This document shows positions 1-8,142 of a DNA stretch of 64,000 nt, in pieces (the stretch's first letter is position 1; the number at the start of each line of letters is the position of its first letter). The stretch lies in contig NZ_JAHIAB010000003.1 of the NCBI RefSeq assembly GCF_018760365.1, forward strand, positions 186,001 to 250,000, read 5' to 3'. The stretch comes from Pseudooceanicola endophyticus (GTDB lineage: Bacteria > Pseudomonadota > Alphaproteobacteria > Rhodobacterales > Rhodobacteraceae). Position numbers and translations under genes: made by a program. The notes under the pieces were generated by a model. It was not told where the DNA came from. It ran no database searches and was given only the letters and a program-made list of their open reading frames with translations.

Positions 1-515
1 CCGAGGTTCTCGTAGACGCCGTGGTGCCCCGAGGCATCGGGCAGGAAGGCGGCGGGCAGGTCCAGCTTGTGGCTGTCGGTGCCGTCCATCTTGGCGACGT
101 AGATCGCCGGGGCGTTCTCCTCGTCGCGCTCCGAGCTCCAGAACATGCGGTCATGGGCGGGATCCAGCGCGATGCCCTCGGGGTCGGCGCCCTTCTGGTC
201 GAAATGCGCGCCGCCCGGCGCCATCAGCTCGTGCATGGACTTGATGTCCAGGCCCTTGAACTTGCCGTCCGCCAGCGTCAGCCCCAGCGTATAGAAGCGC
301 ACCGGGCCGAATTCCCCCTTGTCGTCCGAGATCGCGACGAAAGTGCCCGTTTTGGCATCATAGGACAGATCCGAAAGCCCGCCGAGGCCGACGCCGCCGA
401 TGGACAGCCCCGAGGTCAGCTCGAAATCATCCATGAACTGCGGCGCGGGCAGATCCTGGGCCATCAGGGCAGAGGGGGCTGCGGCCAGCAGCAGAAGGGG
501 AAGAAGGTGTTTCAT
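1..515 (-). CDS. Secreted phytase-like (esterase-like) protein, partial
   Basis: The gene begins at ATG (513-515) and runs off the left edge, so only about 171 N-terminal residues are visible. A short hydrophobic leader rich in Leu and Ala is followed by Ala-Gln-Asp, consistent with a Sec signal peptide and export to the periplasm. Just after it come repeated short beta-type segments with motifs such as GGLSDLSYD, FVAISDDKG, GADPEGIALDP and MFWSSERDE. These match the N-terminal blades of the 'esterase-like activity of phytase' family (PF13449), a beta-propeller fold. The family is known mainly from sequence and the substrate here is unknown; a phosphoester is only an inference from the family name. 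The gene is divergent from rne. Confidence 0.75.
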   Translation of the reverse strand, partial: MKHLLPLLLLAAAPSALMAQDLPAPQFMDDFELTSGLSIGGVGLGGLSDLSYDAKTGTFVAISDDKGEFGPVRFYTLGLTLADGKFKGLDIKSMHELMAPGGAHFDQKGADPEGIALDPAHDRMFWSSERDEENAPAIYVAKMDGTDSHKLDLPAAFLPDASGHHGVYENL

Positions 516-1124
516 CGGCAATCCTTGTGATGAAAAGATGTGTTTCGCCGCCTTCGCGCGGCGATGTCACGATCGAATGACAGCGCCGTGACGTTCGCAA
601 GACGTAGTTGTTTACCCGCCCGAAGTGCCTCTGCCGGGGTTGCGCGCGGCGGCCCCCGGCGGCGAGGCAGACAGAAATATCGCCGTTCCTCCTGCGGTTG
701 TGACATTTTCCGCATTGTCATAAGGGCATGATGCACCTTATGTTCATGAAACGACTTTAGGGCTCTCACCCTGAACGAGAGAGTTTCCTGGCTCCGGGCG
801 CACGGGTCTCCCGACCCCGGCTCCAGATAATGTGAACCCGACCGGGTTTAGAACTTGCCGCATGGCCCGAGGGCCGGACCGGCAGACAGTTGGCGCGGCG
901 CCAGGTGCCGGTGGGCGGACCCGAGGACGGGACGCCCCGGTGATCTGGTCCGTGTCGGAGAAGAAACGCGATGTGGTGTGCGTGGACAGAGGCAAACGGA
1001 ACGGGCGGCGAAAGCCGGACCCGCCGTATTGCCGCACCCGCCGGCCAGATCGCCCCTGACAGACGCCTTGCGACCGGGCCGCTCCTGATGGAGGCGGCCC
1101 TGTCGTCATGCGCAATTGGATCCA
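516..1124. other. Intergenic region / long rne leader
   Basis: About 600 bases lie between the divergent phytase-like gene and rne. I see no convincing protein gene; the short open frames here are GC-driven. A less GC-rich patch at about 690-770 is the best place for promoters. If rne is transcribed from there its leader would be 300-400 nt, in keeping with the long, regulated leaders known for RNase E genes in other bacteria. A strong hairpin lies just before the coding sequence and is listed separately. Confidence 0.5.
1076..1100 (+). promoter_or_regulatory. Hairpin in the rne leader, just upstream of the start codon
   Basis: GGGCCGCTCC (1076-1085) and GGAG plus CGGCCC (1090-1093 and 1095-1100) pair into a 10-bp stem with one bulged G and a TGAT loop. 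It ends 24 nt before the rne ATG and contains a GGAGG sequence, while the ATG itself lacks a clear Shine-Dalgarno. RNase E genes elsewhere are feedback-regulated by cleavage of structured leaders, so this may be the local counterpart. That role is inference. Confidence 0.4.
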
Positions 1125-3731
1125 ATGGCAAAGAAAATGCTTATCGATGCCACCCACGCGGAAGAAACCCGCGTCGTGGTGGTGGACGGCAACAAGGTCG
1201 AAGAGTTCGACTTTGAATCCGAAAACAAGCGCCAGCTTGCTGGCAACATCTACCTGGCAAAGGTAACGCGGGTCGAACCCTCGCTGCAGGCCGCCTTCGT
1301 GGATTACGGCGGGAACCGTCACGGTTTCCTGGCCTTCTCGGAGATTCATCCCGATTACTACCAGATCCCCGTCGCCGACCGTGAGGCGCTGATGGAGGAA
1401 GAGCGCGCCTATGCCGAGGCAATGAAGGCGCGCGACGAGGAAGAAGAGAAGAAGCCCCGCCGGTCGCGTTCGCGTCCCGCCCAGGCCTCTTCCACCGACA
1501 GCAGCGATGCCACCGCCAGCCGCGAAATCAGCGGGATGGAGACCATCGACCTCGAAGAGGAACCTACCGACGAGACCGCCGAAGAGGGCCGCTCGCCGAT
1601 GGAAACCGTGCGCGACACGCCGGTCGAGGAACCTTCCGAGGACGAGGCAAGCGCCGAGGCAGAGGACAGCGCGGACGAGGATGAGGGTGAGGAAGACGGC
1701 GCTCGCCGGTCCTCGCGCCGTCGCCGCACGCGTTCGCGCCGTGGCAAGCAGGACGCCGAAGAGGCCGACAGCGATCCCGCCGACGAGATCGAGAGCGTCG
1801 CCGATGACGACGACCACGAGGATATCCGCCCGCCGCGCAAGCCGCGGCCCAAGCGCTACAAGATCCAGGAAGTCATCAAGGTCCGCCAGATCCTTCTGGT
1901 CCAGGTCGTCAAGGAAGAGCGCGGCAACAAGGGCGCGGCGCTGACCACCTACCTGTCGCTGGCCGGCCGCTACTGCGTGCTGATGCCGAACACCGCCCGT
2001 GGCGGCGGCATCTCCCGCAAGATCACCAACGCGGTGGATCGCAAGAAACTCAAGGAGATCGCGACCGAACTTGATGTGCCGTCCGGGGCCGGGCTGATCG
2101 TCCGCACCGCCGGTGCCAAGCGCACCAAGTCGGAGATCAAGCGCGATTACGAATATCTCCAGCGGCTCTGGGAACAGATCCGCGAGCTGACCCTGCGCTC
2201 GGTTGCGCCGGCGAAGATCTACGAGGAAGGCGATCTCATCAAGCGCTCGATCCGCGATCTCTACTCGCGCGAGATCGACGAGGTTCTGGTGGAAGGCGAA
2301 CGCGGCTACCGCAACGCCAAGGACTTCATGAAGATGATCATGCCGTCCCACGCCAAGAACGTGAAGCACTACGCCGAGCAGATGCCGCTGTTCGCCCGCT
2401 ATCAGGTCGAAAGCTACCTGGGCGGCATGTTCAACCCGGTGGTGCAGCTGAAATCCGGTGGCTACATCGTGATCGGCGTGACCGAGGCGCTGGTGGCGAT
2501 CGACGTGAACTCCGGCCGGGCCACCAAGGAAGGCTCGATCGAGGAAACCGCGACCAAGACCAACCTGGAGGCCGCCGAGGAGGTGGCCCGCCAGCTGCGT
2601 CTGCGCGACCTTGCCGGCCTGATCGTCATCGACTTCATCGACATGGACGAGCGCAAGAACAACGCTGCCGTCGAGAAGAAGCTGAAGGACAAGCTGAAGA
2701 CCGACCGCGCCCGCATCCAGGTCGGCCGCATCTCGGGCTTCGGCCTGCTGGAGATGTCGCGCCAGCGCCTGCGCCCCGGCATGATCGAGGCGACGACCCA
2801 GCCCTGTGCCCATTGCCACGGCACCGGCCTGATCCGCTCGGACGACAACATGGCGCTGAACGTGCTGCGCCAGATCGAGGAAGAGGGCACCCGCCGCCGC
2901 TCTCGCGAGGTTCTGGTGAAATGCCCGGTGGGCATCGCCAACTACCTGATGAACCAGAAGCGCGAACACGTGGCCCAGATCGAGGCGCGCTACGGCATGG
3001 CCGTCCGCATTGAGGGGCATCCGTCGCTGATCTCTCCGGATTTCGAGATGGAGAAGTTCAAGACGGCGACCCGCACCGTGGTCGAACAGGCCCCGGTGGT
3101 CTCGGTCGATGCCTCGCTGATGGATTCGATCGACGAGGCTGCCGAGGCCGCCGAAGCCGCAGAGGCGGAGGCGCTGGAAGCCGAACAGCTGGCCGAGGAA
3201 GCTGCCGAGGCGCAGGCCCAGGCCCAGGCCGAGGCGGAAGCCCAGGCGCAGGAGAGCGTGACCGAGGCCGAACCCGCCGCAGGCGAGGAACAGCCCAAGA
3301 AGAAGCGCCGTCGGCGTCGGCGTCGCCGGAAGGGCGGCAAGAACGATGGCGCCTCGGGCGATGACAGCCTGTCGGGCTCGGGCGATGACGTGATCCCCGC
3401 CGAGGAGAGCCAGGCGCCGGTCGCCCAGACCGCGCCGGAGCCTGTCGAGGCCGCCGCCGAGGCAGAGGCACCGGTGGCCGAGCCGACCCCGGAACCGGTC
3501 CTTGCAGAGGCCCCGGAAGAGGCGCCCGTCGCCGAGGAAGCCGAAGCGGTGGAGGTCCAGCCGGAGCCCGAAGCCGAGACCCGGCAGCCGGAACCGGCCC
3601 CCGAACCCGCGCCGCAGGCTGAACCGGCCCCGGCGCCCGCACCGCAGCCGGAAGCGCCCGCGGCGGAACCGGCCCTGGTGACGCCCGAGGAAGAGGCGAA
3701 GCCGAAGAAGACCGGCTGGTGGTCGGTCTGA
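1125..3731 (+). CDS. rne: Ribonuclease E
   Basis: Endoribonuclease of mRNA decay and rRNA/tRNA maturation, 868 aa from the ATG that gives MAKKMLIDATHAEE; a TTG three codons upstream is less likely. The S1 domain starts near residue 35 and is interrupted by a long acidic, Ser/Arg-rich insertion (about residues 85-245) before continuing at KRYKIQEVIKV. The DNase I-like catalytic Asp pair is present at D460 (AIDVNSG) and D503 (VIDFIDM), 43 residues apart as in E. coli. The Zn-link cysteines C561 and C564 (CAHCHGTG) follow at the E. coli spacing. The C-terminal third is disordered: Ala/Glu-rich, then a poly-Arg block, then Pro/Glu-rich, ending GWWSV. This tail should scaffold the degradosome. The S1 insertion is known for alphaproteobacterial RNase E. 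Confidence 0.97.
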   Translation: MAKKMLIDATHAEETRVVVVDGNKVEEFDFESENKRQLAGNIYLAKVTRVEPSLQAAFVDYGGNRHGFLAFSEIHPDYYQIPVADREALMEEERAYAEAMKARDEEEEKKPRRSRSRPAQASSTDSSDATASREISGMETIDLEEEPTDETAEEGRSPMETVRDTPVEEPSEDEASAEAEDSADEDEGEEDGARRSSRRRRTRSRRGKQDAEEADSDPADEIESVADDDDHEDIRPPRKPRPKRYKIQEVIKVRQILLVQVVKEERGNKGAALTTYLSLAGRYCVLMPNTARGGGISRKITNAVDRKKLKEIATELDVPSGAGLIVRTAGAKRTKSEIKRDYEYLQRLWEQIRELTLRSVAPAKIYEEGDLIKRSIRDLYSREIDEVLVEGERGYRNAKDFMKMIMPSHAKNVKHYAEQMPLFARYQVESYLGGMFNPVVQLKSGGYIVIGVTEALVAIDVNSGRATKEGSIEETATKTNLEAAEEVARQLRLRDLAGLIVIDFIDMDERKNNAAVEKKLKDKLKTDRARIQVGRISGFGLLEMSRQRLRPGMIEATTQPCAHCHGTGLIRSDDNMALNVLRQIEEEGTRRRSREVLVKCPVGIANYLMNQKREHVAQIEARYGMAVRIEGHPSLISPDFEMEKFKTATRTVVEQAPVVSVDASLMDSIDEAAEAAEAAEAEALEAEQLAEEAAEAQAQAQAEAEAQAQESVTEAEPAAGEEQPKKKRRRRRRRRKGGKNDGASGDDSLSGSGDDVIPAEESQAPVAQTAPEPVEAAAEAEAPVAEPTPEPVLAEAPEEAPVAEEAEAVEVQPEPEAETRQPEPAPEPAPQAEPAPAPAPQPEAPAAEPALVTPEEEAKPKKTGWWSV

Positions 3732-3750
3732 TCGGAAGCTGAATGCGGCA

Positions 3751-3774
3751 GGGGGCGTCCTTCGGGGCGCCCCC
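3751..3774 (+). terminator. Hairpin downstream of rne
   Basis: GGGGGCG (3751-3757) pairs with CGCCCCC (3768-3774) around a 10-nt loop, 19 nt after the rne stop. There is no T tract, so termination is likely but not certain. It also lies at the 3' side of the converging tusA-like gene. Confidence 0.6.
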
Positions 3775-3781
3775 TTGCCGT

Positions 3782-4000
3782 TCAGCCGCGCCGGATCACG
3801 AAGCGCAGGGCCCCGTCGCGGGGCTGCTGCTCCAGCAGGTCATGGCCCGCCTCGGCGCAGAAATGCGGCATGTCGATGGCTGCCATCGGATCATCTGCCA
3901 GCACCACCAGCGCCTCGCCGGTCTGCATCCCCAGAAGCCGCTTGCGCGCCTTCAGCACGGGCAGGGGGCACAGCAGCCCGCGCGCATCCAGTTCCTGCAT
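3782..4000 (-). CDS. TusA-like sulfur carrier protein
   Basis: A 72-residue protein starting MQELDARGLLCPLPVLKARK. The CPxP motif with its sulfur-accepting Cys at position 11 is the hallmark of the TusA/YeeD family, small cytoplasmic sulfur carriers used in thiolation and sulfur relay. The internal ATG was chosen because homologues begin right before the (E/D)LDxRGLxCP motif; upstream codons run into an intergenic repeat. It converges with rne. Whether it serves tRNA 2-thiolation, cofactor synthesis or sulfur oxidation cannot be told, as no partner sulfurtransferase is adjacent. Confidence 0.88.
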   Translation of the reverse strand: MQELDARGLLCPLPVLKARKRLLGMQTGEALVVLADDPMAAIDMPHFCAEAGHDLLEQQPRDGALRFVIRRG

Positions 4001-4012
4001 TCCGACCCTTTC

Positions 4013-4072
4013 ATTTTCTTGTTCCAAATACCTCGGGGGAGTCGCCGCAGGCGACGGGGGCAGAGCCCCCTT
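4013..4072 (+). repeat. Rhodobacterales-type double-hairpin intergenic repeat, copy A
   Basis: The leader ATTTTCTTGTTCCAAATACC runs into a G-rich joint and two back-to-back hairpins: GTCGCC-gca-GGCGAC (4041-4055) and GGGGGCAGAGCCCCC (4056-4070). The same layout recurs near 9.4, 20.0, 57.9 and 58.4 kb. The first stem varies in sequence but keeps pairing; the second is nearly constant. It lies between the start of the tusA-like gene and ccdA. Confidence 0.85.
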
Positions 4073-4289
4073 CCGACCGGCCATCGCCCCCCGGACCGCC
4101 ATAGCGCAGATCCCCCCGCGTCGCATCCTTTTGACGCCCGGACCGCCATGACCGGACCGCCACACCCGGGTTGTCATGCCCACGCCCACGCGACACCCGC
4201 ACGCCCCACGCCGACACGCCCCGATACTGACACGCCCATGTGAGACGGTTCCAGGTGACGCGCCGCCGCCGCCGCGCTATGGCAGGATC

Positions 4290-5039
4290 ATGTTCGGAAT
4301 CGAAATCATGGACGCGGCCCTTCTGCCCGCGATGATCGTGGCGGCCCTGGCCGGAGTGATCTCCTTCCTCAGCCCCTGCGTGCTGCCCATCGTGCCGCCT
4401 TATCTGGCCTACATGTCGGGCGTGTCGCTGCAGGACATGGGGCAGCGCGGCGCCCGGGGCCGGGCGCTGCTGCCGGCGCTGTTCTTCGTGCTGGGCCTGT
4501 CGACGGTCTTCCTGTTCCTGGGCTTCGCGGCCTCGGCGGTGGGCTCGGTCTTCCTGCAGCACCAGGGCCTCTTCAACAGCATCGCGGGCATCGTCGTAAT
4601 GATCTTCGGGGCGCATTTCGTCGGCATCTACCGCATCGCCTTCCTGGACCGCGAGGCCCGCCTGGATGCCGGCGATCGCGGCGGCAGCGCCTTCGGGGCC
4701 TATGTGCTGGGGCTGGCCTTCGCCTTCGGCTGGACGCCCTGCATCGGGCCGCAGCTGGGCGCCATCCTGTCGCTGGCCGCGCAGGAGGCCTCGCTGCCGC
4801 GCGGCACGCTGCTGCTGGCAACCTATGCGGCGGGCCTGGGCATTCCCTTCCTGCTGGTGGCGGCCTTCCTGCCGCGCCTGACCGGGCTGATGGGCTGGAT
4901 GAAACGCCACATGGCGCAGATCGAACGCACCATGGGCCTGCTGCTCTGGACCATCGGCCTGCTGATGCTGACCGGCGGCTTCTCGCGCTTCTCCTACTGG
5001 CTGCTTGAAACCATGCCGGGCCTCGCCAAACTGGGGTAA
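4290..5039 (+). CDS. ccdA: Cytochrome c biogenesis protein CcdA
   Basis: A 249-residue inner-membrane protein with six hydrophobic segments. It passes electrons from cytoplasmic thioredoxin to periplasmic thiol acceptors such as the heme-ligation thioredoxin CcmG. The paired redox cysteines sit in the two homologous halves at C30 (SFLSPCVLP) and C151 (FGWTPCIGP), exactly the DsbD-beta/CcdA signature, and the short length matches stand-alone CcdA rather than DsbD. The start MFGIEIMDAA was preferred over an upstream ATG whose extra 38 residues are Pro/Arg/His-rich low-complexity sequence. A TusA-like sulfur carrier is divergently encoded next to it. Confidence 0.92.
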   Translation: MFGIEIMDAALLPAMIVAALAGVISFLSPCVLPIVPPYLAYMSGVSLQDMGQRGARGRALLPALFFVLGLSTVFLFLGFAASAVGSVFLQHQGLFNSIAGIVVMIFGAHFVGIYRIAFLDREARLDAGDRGGSAFGAYVLGLAFAFGWTPCIGPQLGAILSLAAQEASLPRGTLLLATYAAGLGIPFLLVAAFLPRLTGLMGWMKRHMAQIERTMGLLLWTIGLLMLTGGFSRFSYWLLETMPGLAKLG

Positions 5040-5089
5040 GGCCTTACTTCGGACCGATTTCCGGATTACACTACCCCGGGGAGAGGAGC

Positions 5090-6376
5090 ATGAGCAGTAC
5101 ACACTCTGAGCAGGGGTCCGGCGCGGAGCCCTCCGCAGACGTGGCCGGGACCGGGAGGGTCCGCCGGCGCCACGTTTTTTACCTGCCGGGTTACGACCCG
5201 GTGCATCCGCGCCGCTACCGCGAACTCTACCGCCGCGAATCCGCGATTCAGGGCGCGGTCTCGGGCTACGAGATCGCCCTGAGGGCCCGGACCGGGCAGG
5301 GCCCCTACGGCTGGCATGTCACCGCCAACTTCGGCGAGGCCACCGTCGAGACCGAGATGGAGGTCCTGCCCTGGACCGATATCGTGCGCGACTCCATGGG
5401 GCGCAGCATCGCCTCGACCTACCTGCAGCTGGCCCGCACCGCGTTCAGCTATGTCGGCACCGGTGCGCTTGGCCGGCTGGTGCGGCTGCGCCGGGGGCCG
5501 GTGCTGGCGGCGCTCTATCCGGTGGGCTTCCTGCTGCTGCAACTCGCCCTCGCGGTGCTGGCGGCGGTGCTGCTGGGCCGGCTCTTCAACTGGGCGGCCG
5601 AGGGGGCGCGGCTGCCGCTGGTCGATCCCTGGATCGGCCTTCTGGTGGGGCTGGCGGTGATCCCGCTCGTGCTGGACTGGTTCCGCCGCCACGACGCCCG
5701 CTTCTATGCCTATTACCTGATGCATGACTATGCCTATGCGGCGCGCAATGCGGGCGCCGTCCCGCCCGAGCTGGCCGGGCGCATCACCCGTTTCCGCAGC
5801 CGCATCGCCGAAGTTCTGCGCGCCGGCGAGGTGGACGAGGTGCTGGTGGTCGGCCATTCCTCGGGGGCGCATCTGGCTGTCCAGATCCTGGCCGAGCTGC
5901 TGCGCGAGGAAGCGCTGCCAAGGACCCGTCCGGCGCTGGCGCTGCTGACCCTGGGCCAGGTGGTCCCCATGGTTTCCTTCCTGCCGGGGGCCTGGCGGCT
6001 GCGCGCCGACCTTGCCGATCTCTCGGCCCGGCCCGAACTGTTCTGGCTCGATGTCTCGGCGCCCGGCGATGGCTGCTGCTTCGCGCTTTGCGATCCGGTG
6101 GCGGTCAGCGGCGTCGCGCCGCCTGGACAGCTCTGGCCGCGGGTGATCTCGGCCGCGTTCAGCCGGACGTTGTCGCCCGACCGCCGCCAGGAGCTGCGCT
6201 GGCGCTTCTTCCGCCTGCATTTCCAGTATCTCTGCGCCTTCGACCGGCCCGGCGATTACGACTATTTTCGCATCACCGCCGGGCCCCGCACGCTGGAGGA
6301 GGCCTATCGCGACCGCCCGCCATCGCCGGGGCGGATCAGCACCCCTGTCAACCGCCACCGGAGCCTCGTACCGTGA
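5090..6376 (+). CDS. Membrane-anchored alpha/beta-hydrolase-like protein
   Basis: A 428-residue protein with a well-placed GGAGAGGAG ribosome site. After a short N-tail comes HVFYLPGYDP, a strand with an oxyanion-type turn. Two closely spaced hydrophobic helices (about residues 138-165 and 175-195) should anchor it in the inner membrane. The nucleophile elbow GHSSG follows at 255-259, with S257 as the likely nucleophile. Similar proteins occur as hypotheticals in Rhodobacterales, and no substrate is known to me. Its stop overlaps the start of the P450 gene (GTGA), which implies translational coupling and perhaps a shared lipophilic substrate. That link is inferred from gene order only. Confidence 0.7.
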   Translation: MSSTHSEQGSGAEPSADVAGTGRVRRRHVFYLPGYDPVHPRRYRELYRRESAIQGAVSGYEIALRARTGQGPYGWHVTANFGEATVETEMEVLPWTDIVRDSMGRSIASTYLQLARTAFSYVGTGALGRLVRLRRGPVLAALYPVGFLLLQLALAVLAAVLLGRLFNWAAEGARLPLVDPWIGLLVGLAVIPLVLDWFRRHDARFYAYYLMHDYAYAARNAGAVPPELAGRITRFRSRIAEVLRAGEVDEVLVVGHSSGAHLAVQILAELLREEALPRTRPALALLTLGQVVPMVSFLPGAWRLRADLADLSARPELFWLDVSAPGDGCCFALCDPVAVSGVAPPGQLWPRVISAAFSRTLSPDRRQELRWRFFRLHFQYLCAFDRPGDYDYFRITAGPRTLEEAYRDRPPSPGRISTPVNRHRSLVP

Positions 6377-7791
6377 GCGCGCCTTCCGGTCTGCCGCCGA
6401 AACCTCCGTCTCGGCCCGACCGGATCTCGCTATGGGCGCGCGCGCGGCTGTTTCGCGAAAATGTCCTCGCCGCCCAGCCCGAGCGCCTCTACGGCGCCTG
6501 GATGGCCGAGTTTCGCACGCCCTTCTTCCGCTCCTTCCTGATCAACCAACCCGAGCTGCTGACCCTTGTGCTGAAGGCGCGACCGGAGGATTTTCCCAAG
6601 GCCGACCGCCTGTCGGAGGGGCTGGCGCCGCTGCTGGGGCAATCGGTCTTCCAGACCAACGGGGCGCTCTGGGCGCGTCAGCGGCGGATCATCGACCCGG
6701 CCTTCGCCGGTGGGCGGCTGAAGGATACCGTGCCGGCAATGCAGGCCGCCGCCCGCGCCTCGGTCGCGCGGCTGGCGGCGCAGCAGGGCCCCGTGGACAT
6801 CGAGGCCGAAACCAGCCATTTCGCCGCCGACGTGATCTTCCGCACGCTGTTCTCCCTGCCGATCGAGGATGGGACGGCGCAGCGCACCTTCCAGCTGTTC
6901 CGGGCCTACCAGCGTGCCCAGCCGATCCTGACCGCCGGAGCCCTGATCCCGCGACCGCGCTGGCTGCGCCGCCGCCCGCCCGCCGAGGCCCGTCACCTGG
7001 CCGCCGAGATCCGCGCCCTGATCCGCCAGCTGACCGAGACCCGGATGGCCGAGATCCGCGCCGGCACCGCCCCCGACGATCTGGCCACCAAGATCATGAC
7101 GACGGTCGATCCGCAGACCGGTCAGGGCTTCGGGATCGAGGAAATGGTCGACCAGGTGGCGATCTTCTTCCTTGCGGGTCACGAGACCTCGGCCTCGGCG
7201 CTGTCCTGGGCGCTCTACCTGCTGGCCGTTCACCCGGACTGGCAGGCCCGTGCCGCCGCCGAGGCGCGCGCCGGTGTGCCGGGCCTGGCCGGGCTGGGCC
7301 ACCGCCGGCTGATCCGCGACATCTTCCGCGAGACGCTGCGCCTCTATCCGCCGCTGCCCATGGTGCTGCGGGAGGCGCGCTGCCCGGTGCATCTGCGCGG
7401 CCGCCGGGTGCCGCGCGGCGCCCAGGTGGTGATCAGCCCCTGGCACCTGCACCGCCACAGGCTGCTCTGGGACAATCCCGACGGCTTCGATCCCGCCCGC
7501 TGGCAGAGCGCCAACGGACAGCGGGGCCTGCGCGACGCCTTCCTGCCGTTCCTCGCCGGGCCAAGGGTGTGCCTCGGGGCCGGATTCGCGATGATCGAGG
7601 GGCAGCTCTTCCTCTGCGAGGTGCTCTCGGCGCTGGAACTCGCGCCGGTGCCGGGCCGGGTGCCGGTGCCGGTGTCGCATCTGACGCTGCGCAGCGGGCA
7701 GGGGATCTGGCTGCAATTGCGCCCGCGCGGGCTCGACGACGATGTCGCGGCCCCGGGTGATTGCCACCCCCCGGGTTCCAGCGTTAACTGA
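6373..7791 (+). CDS. Cytochrome P450
   Basis: A 472-residue heme monooxygenase. The I-helix oxygen-activation motif AGHET is at 268-272, the K-helix ExxR is ETLR at 320-323, and the heme-ligand loop FLAGPRVCLGAG contains the axial Cys at 400. There is no N-terminal membrane anchor, so it should be a soluble class I enzyme needing ferredoxin and reductase, neither of which is adjacent. GTG is the chosen start because it overlaps the upstream stop and the conserved region begins soon after. The sequence resembles CYP families that act on fatty or lipid-like chains, but I cannot assign a family number or substrate. Confidence 0.92.
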   Translation: MSAPSGLPPKPPSRPDRISLWARARLFRENVLAAQPERLYGAWMAEFRTPFFRSFLINQPELLTLVLKARPEDFPKADRLSEGLAPLLGQSVFQTNGALWARQRRIIDPAFAGGRLKDTVPAMQAAARASVARLAAQQGPVDIEAETSHFAADVIFRTLFSLPIEDGTAQRTFQLFRAYQRAQPILTAGALIPRPRWLRRRPPAEARHLAAEIRALIRQLTETRMAEIRAGTAPDDLATKIMTTVDPQTGQGFGIEEMVDQVAIFFLAGHETSASALSWALYLLAVHPDWQARAAAEARAGVPGLAGLGHRRLIRDIFRETLRLYPPLPMVLREARCPVHLRGRRVPRGAQVVISPWHLHRHRLLWDNPDGFDPARWQSANGQRGLRDAFLPFLAGPRVCLGAGFAMIEGQLFLCEVLSALELAPVPGRVPVPVSHLTLRSGQGIWLQLRPRGLDDDVAAPGDCHPPGSSVN

Positions 7792-7816
7792 TCTTAACGC
7801 TGCCCCCGGAGACTGC

Positions 7817-8092
7817 ATGATCCGAGCCCCGAGACAGGCCCTGTCCCATATCCTTCTGATCGCCATCCTCGCGCTGTCGGCCGCCGCCGTACAGGCCGGC
7901 CCCCTGTTGCCGCAGAGCCGGGCTCCGGGGGATCCGGTGGCCCTGCGCCAGCTGCTCGTCGAGGCCGGGCGGCAGGGGGCTGTCTCCGCCGCCTGCTGCC
8001 GGGTCTGTCATACCGGCCAGGCCTGCGGTAACGCCTGCATTTCGCGCAGCAAGAGCTGTCACAAGGGGCAGGGCTGCGCCTGCGACGGCTAG
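7817..8092 (+). CDS. Small Cys-rich secreted protein
   Basis: A 91-residue protein with a clear signal peptide (Arg/Lys-poor hydrophobic core, likely cleavage after VQA at residue 27). Its final 32 residues hold eight cysteines: C60, C61, C64, C70, C74, C81, C87 and C89. The core pattern is CRVCHTGQACGNACIS, then CHKGQGCAC. The spacing suggests a disulfide-knotted or metal-binding domain in the periplasm. I recall similar CG(N/D)xCI motifs in small exported bacterial proteins, but know of no assigned function. It is a single gene between the P450 and the DUF2254 gene, and an ATG 25 codons upstream would spoil the signal peptide. Confidence 0.72.
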   Translation: MIRAPRQALSHILLIAILALSAAAVQAGPLLPQSRAPGDPVALRQLLVEAGRQGAVSAACCRVCHTGQACGNACISRSKSCHKGQGCACDG

Positions 8093-8142
8093 GCCGGGCC
8101 CGGTCCTGTGCGGGTCTGGTTTTGTTAACGATCGGAAATTTC

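Noticed and set aside
8122-8142. TTG start for the DUF2254 protein
   Set aside because: It gives only seven extra residues and has no ribosome site; the ATG at 8143 is simpler. It stays possible.
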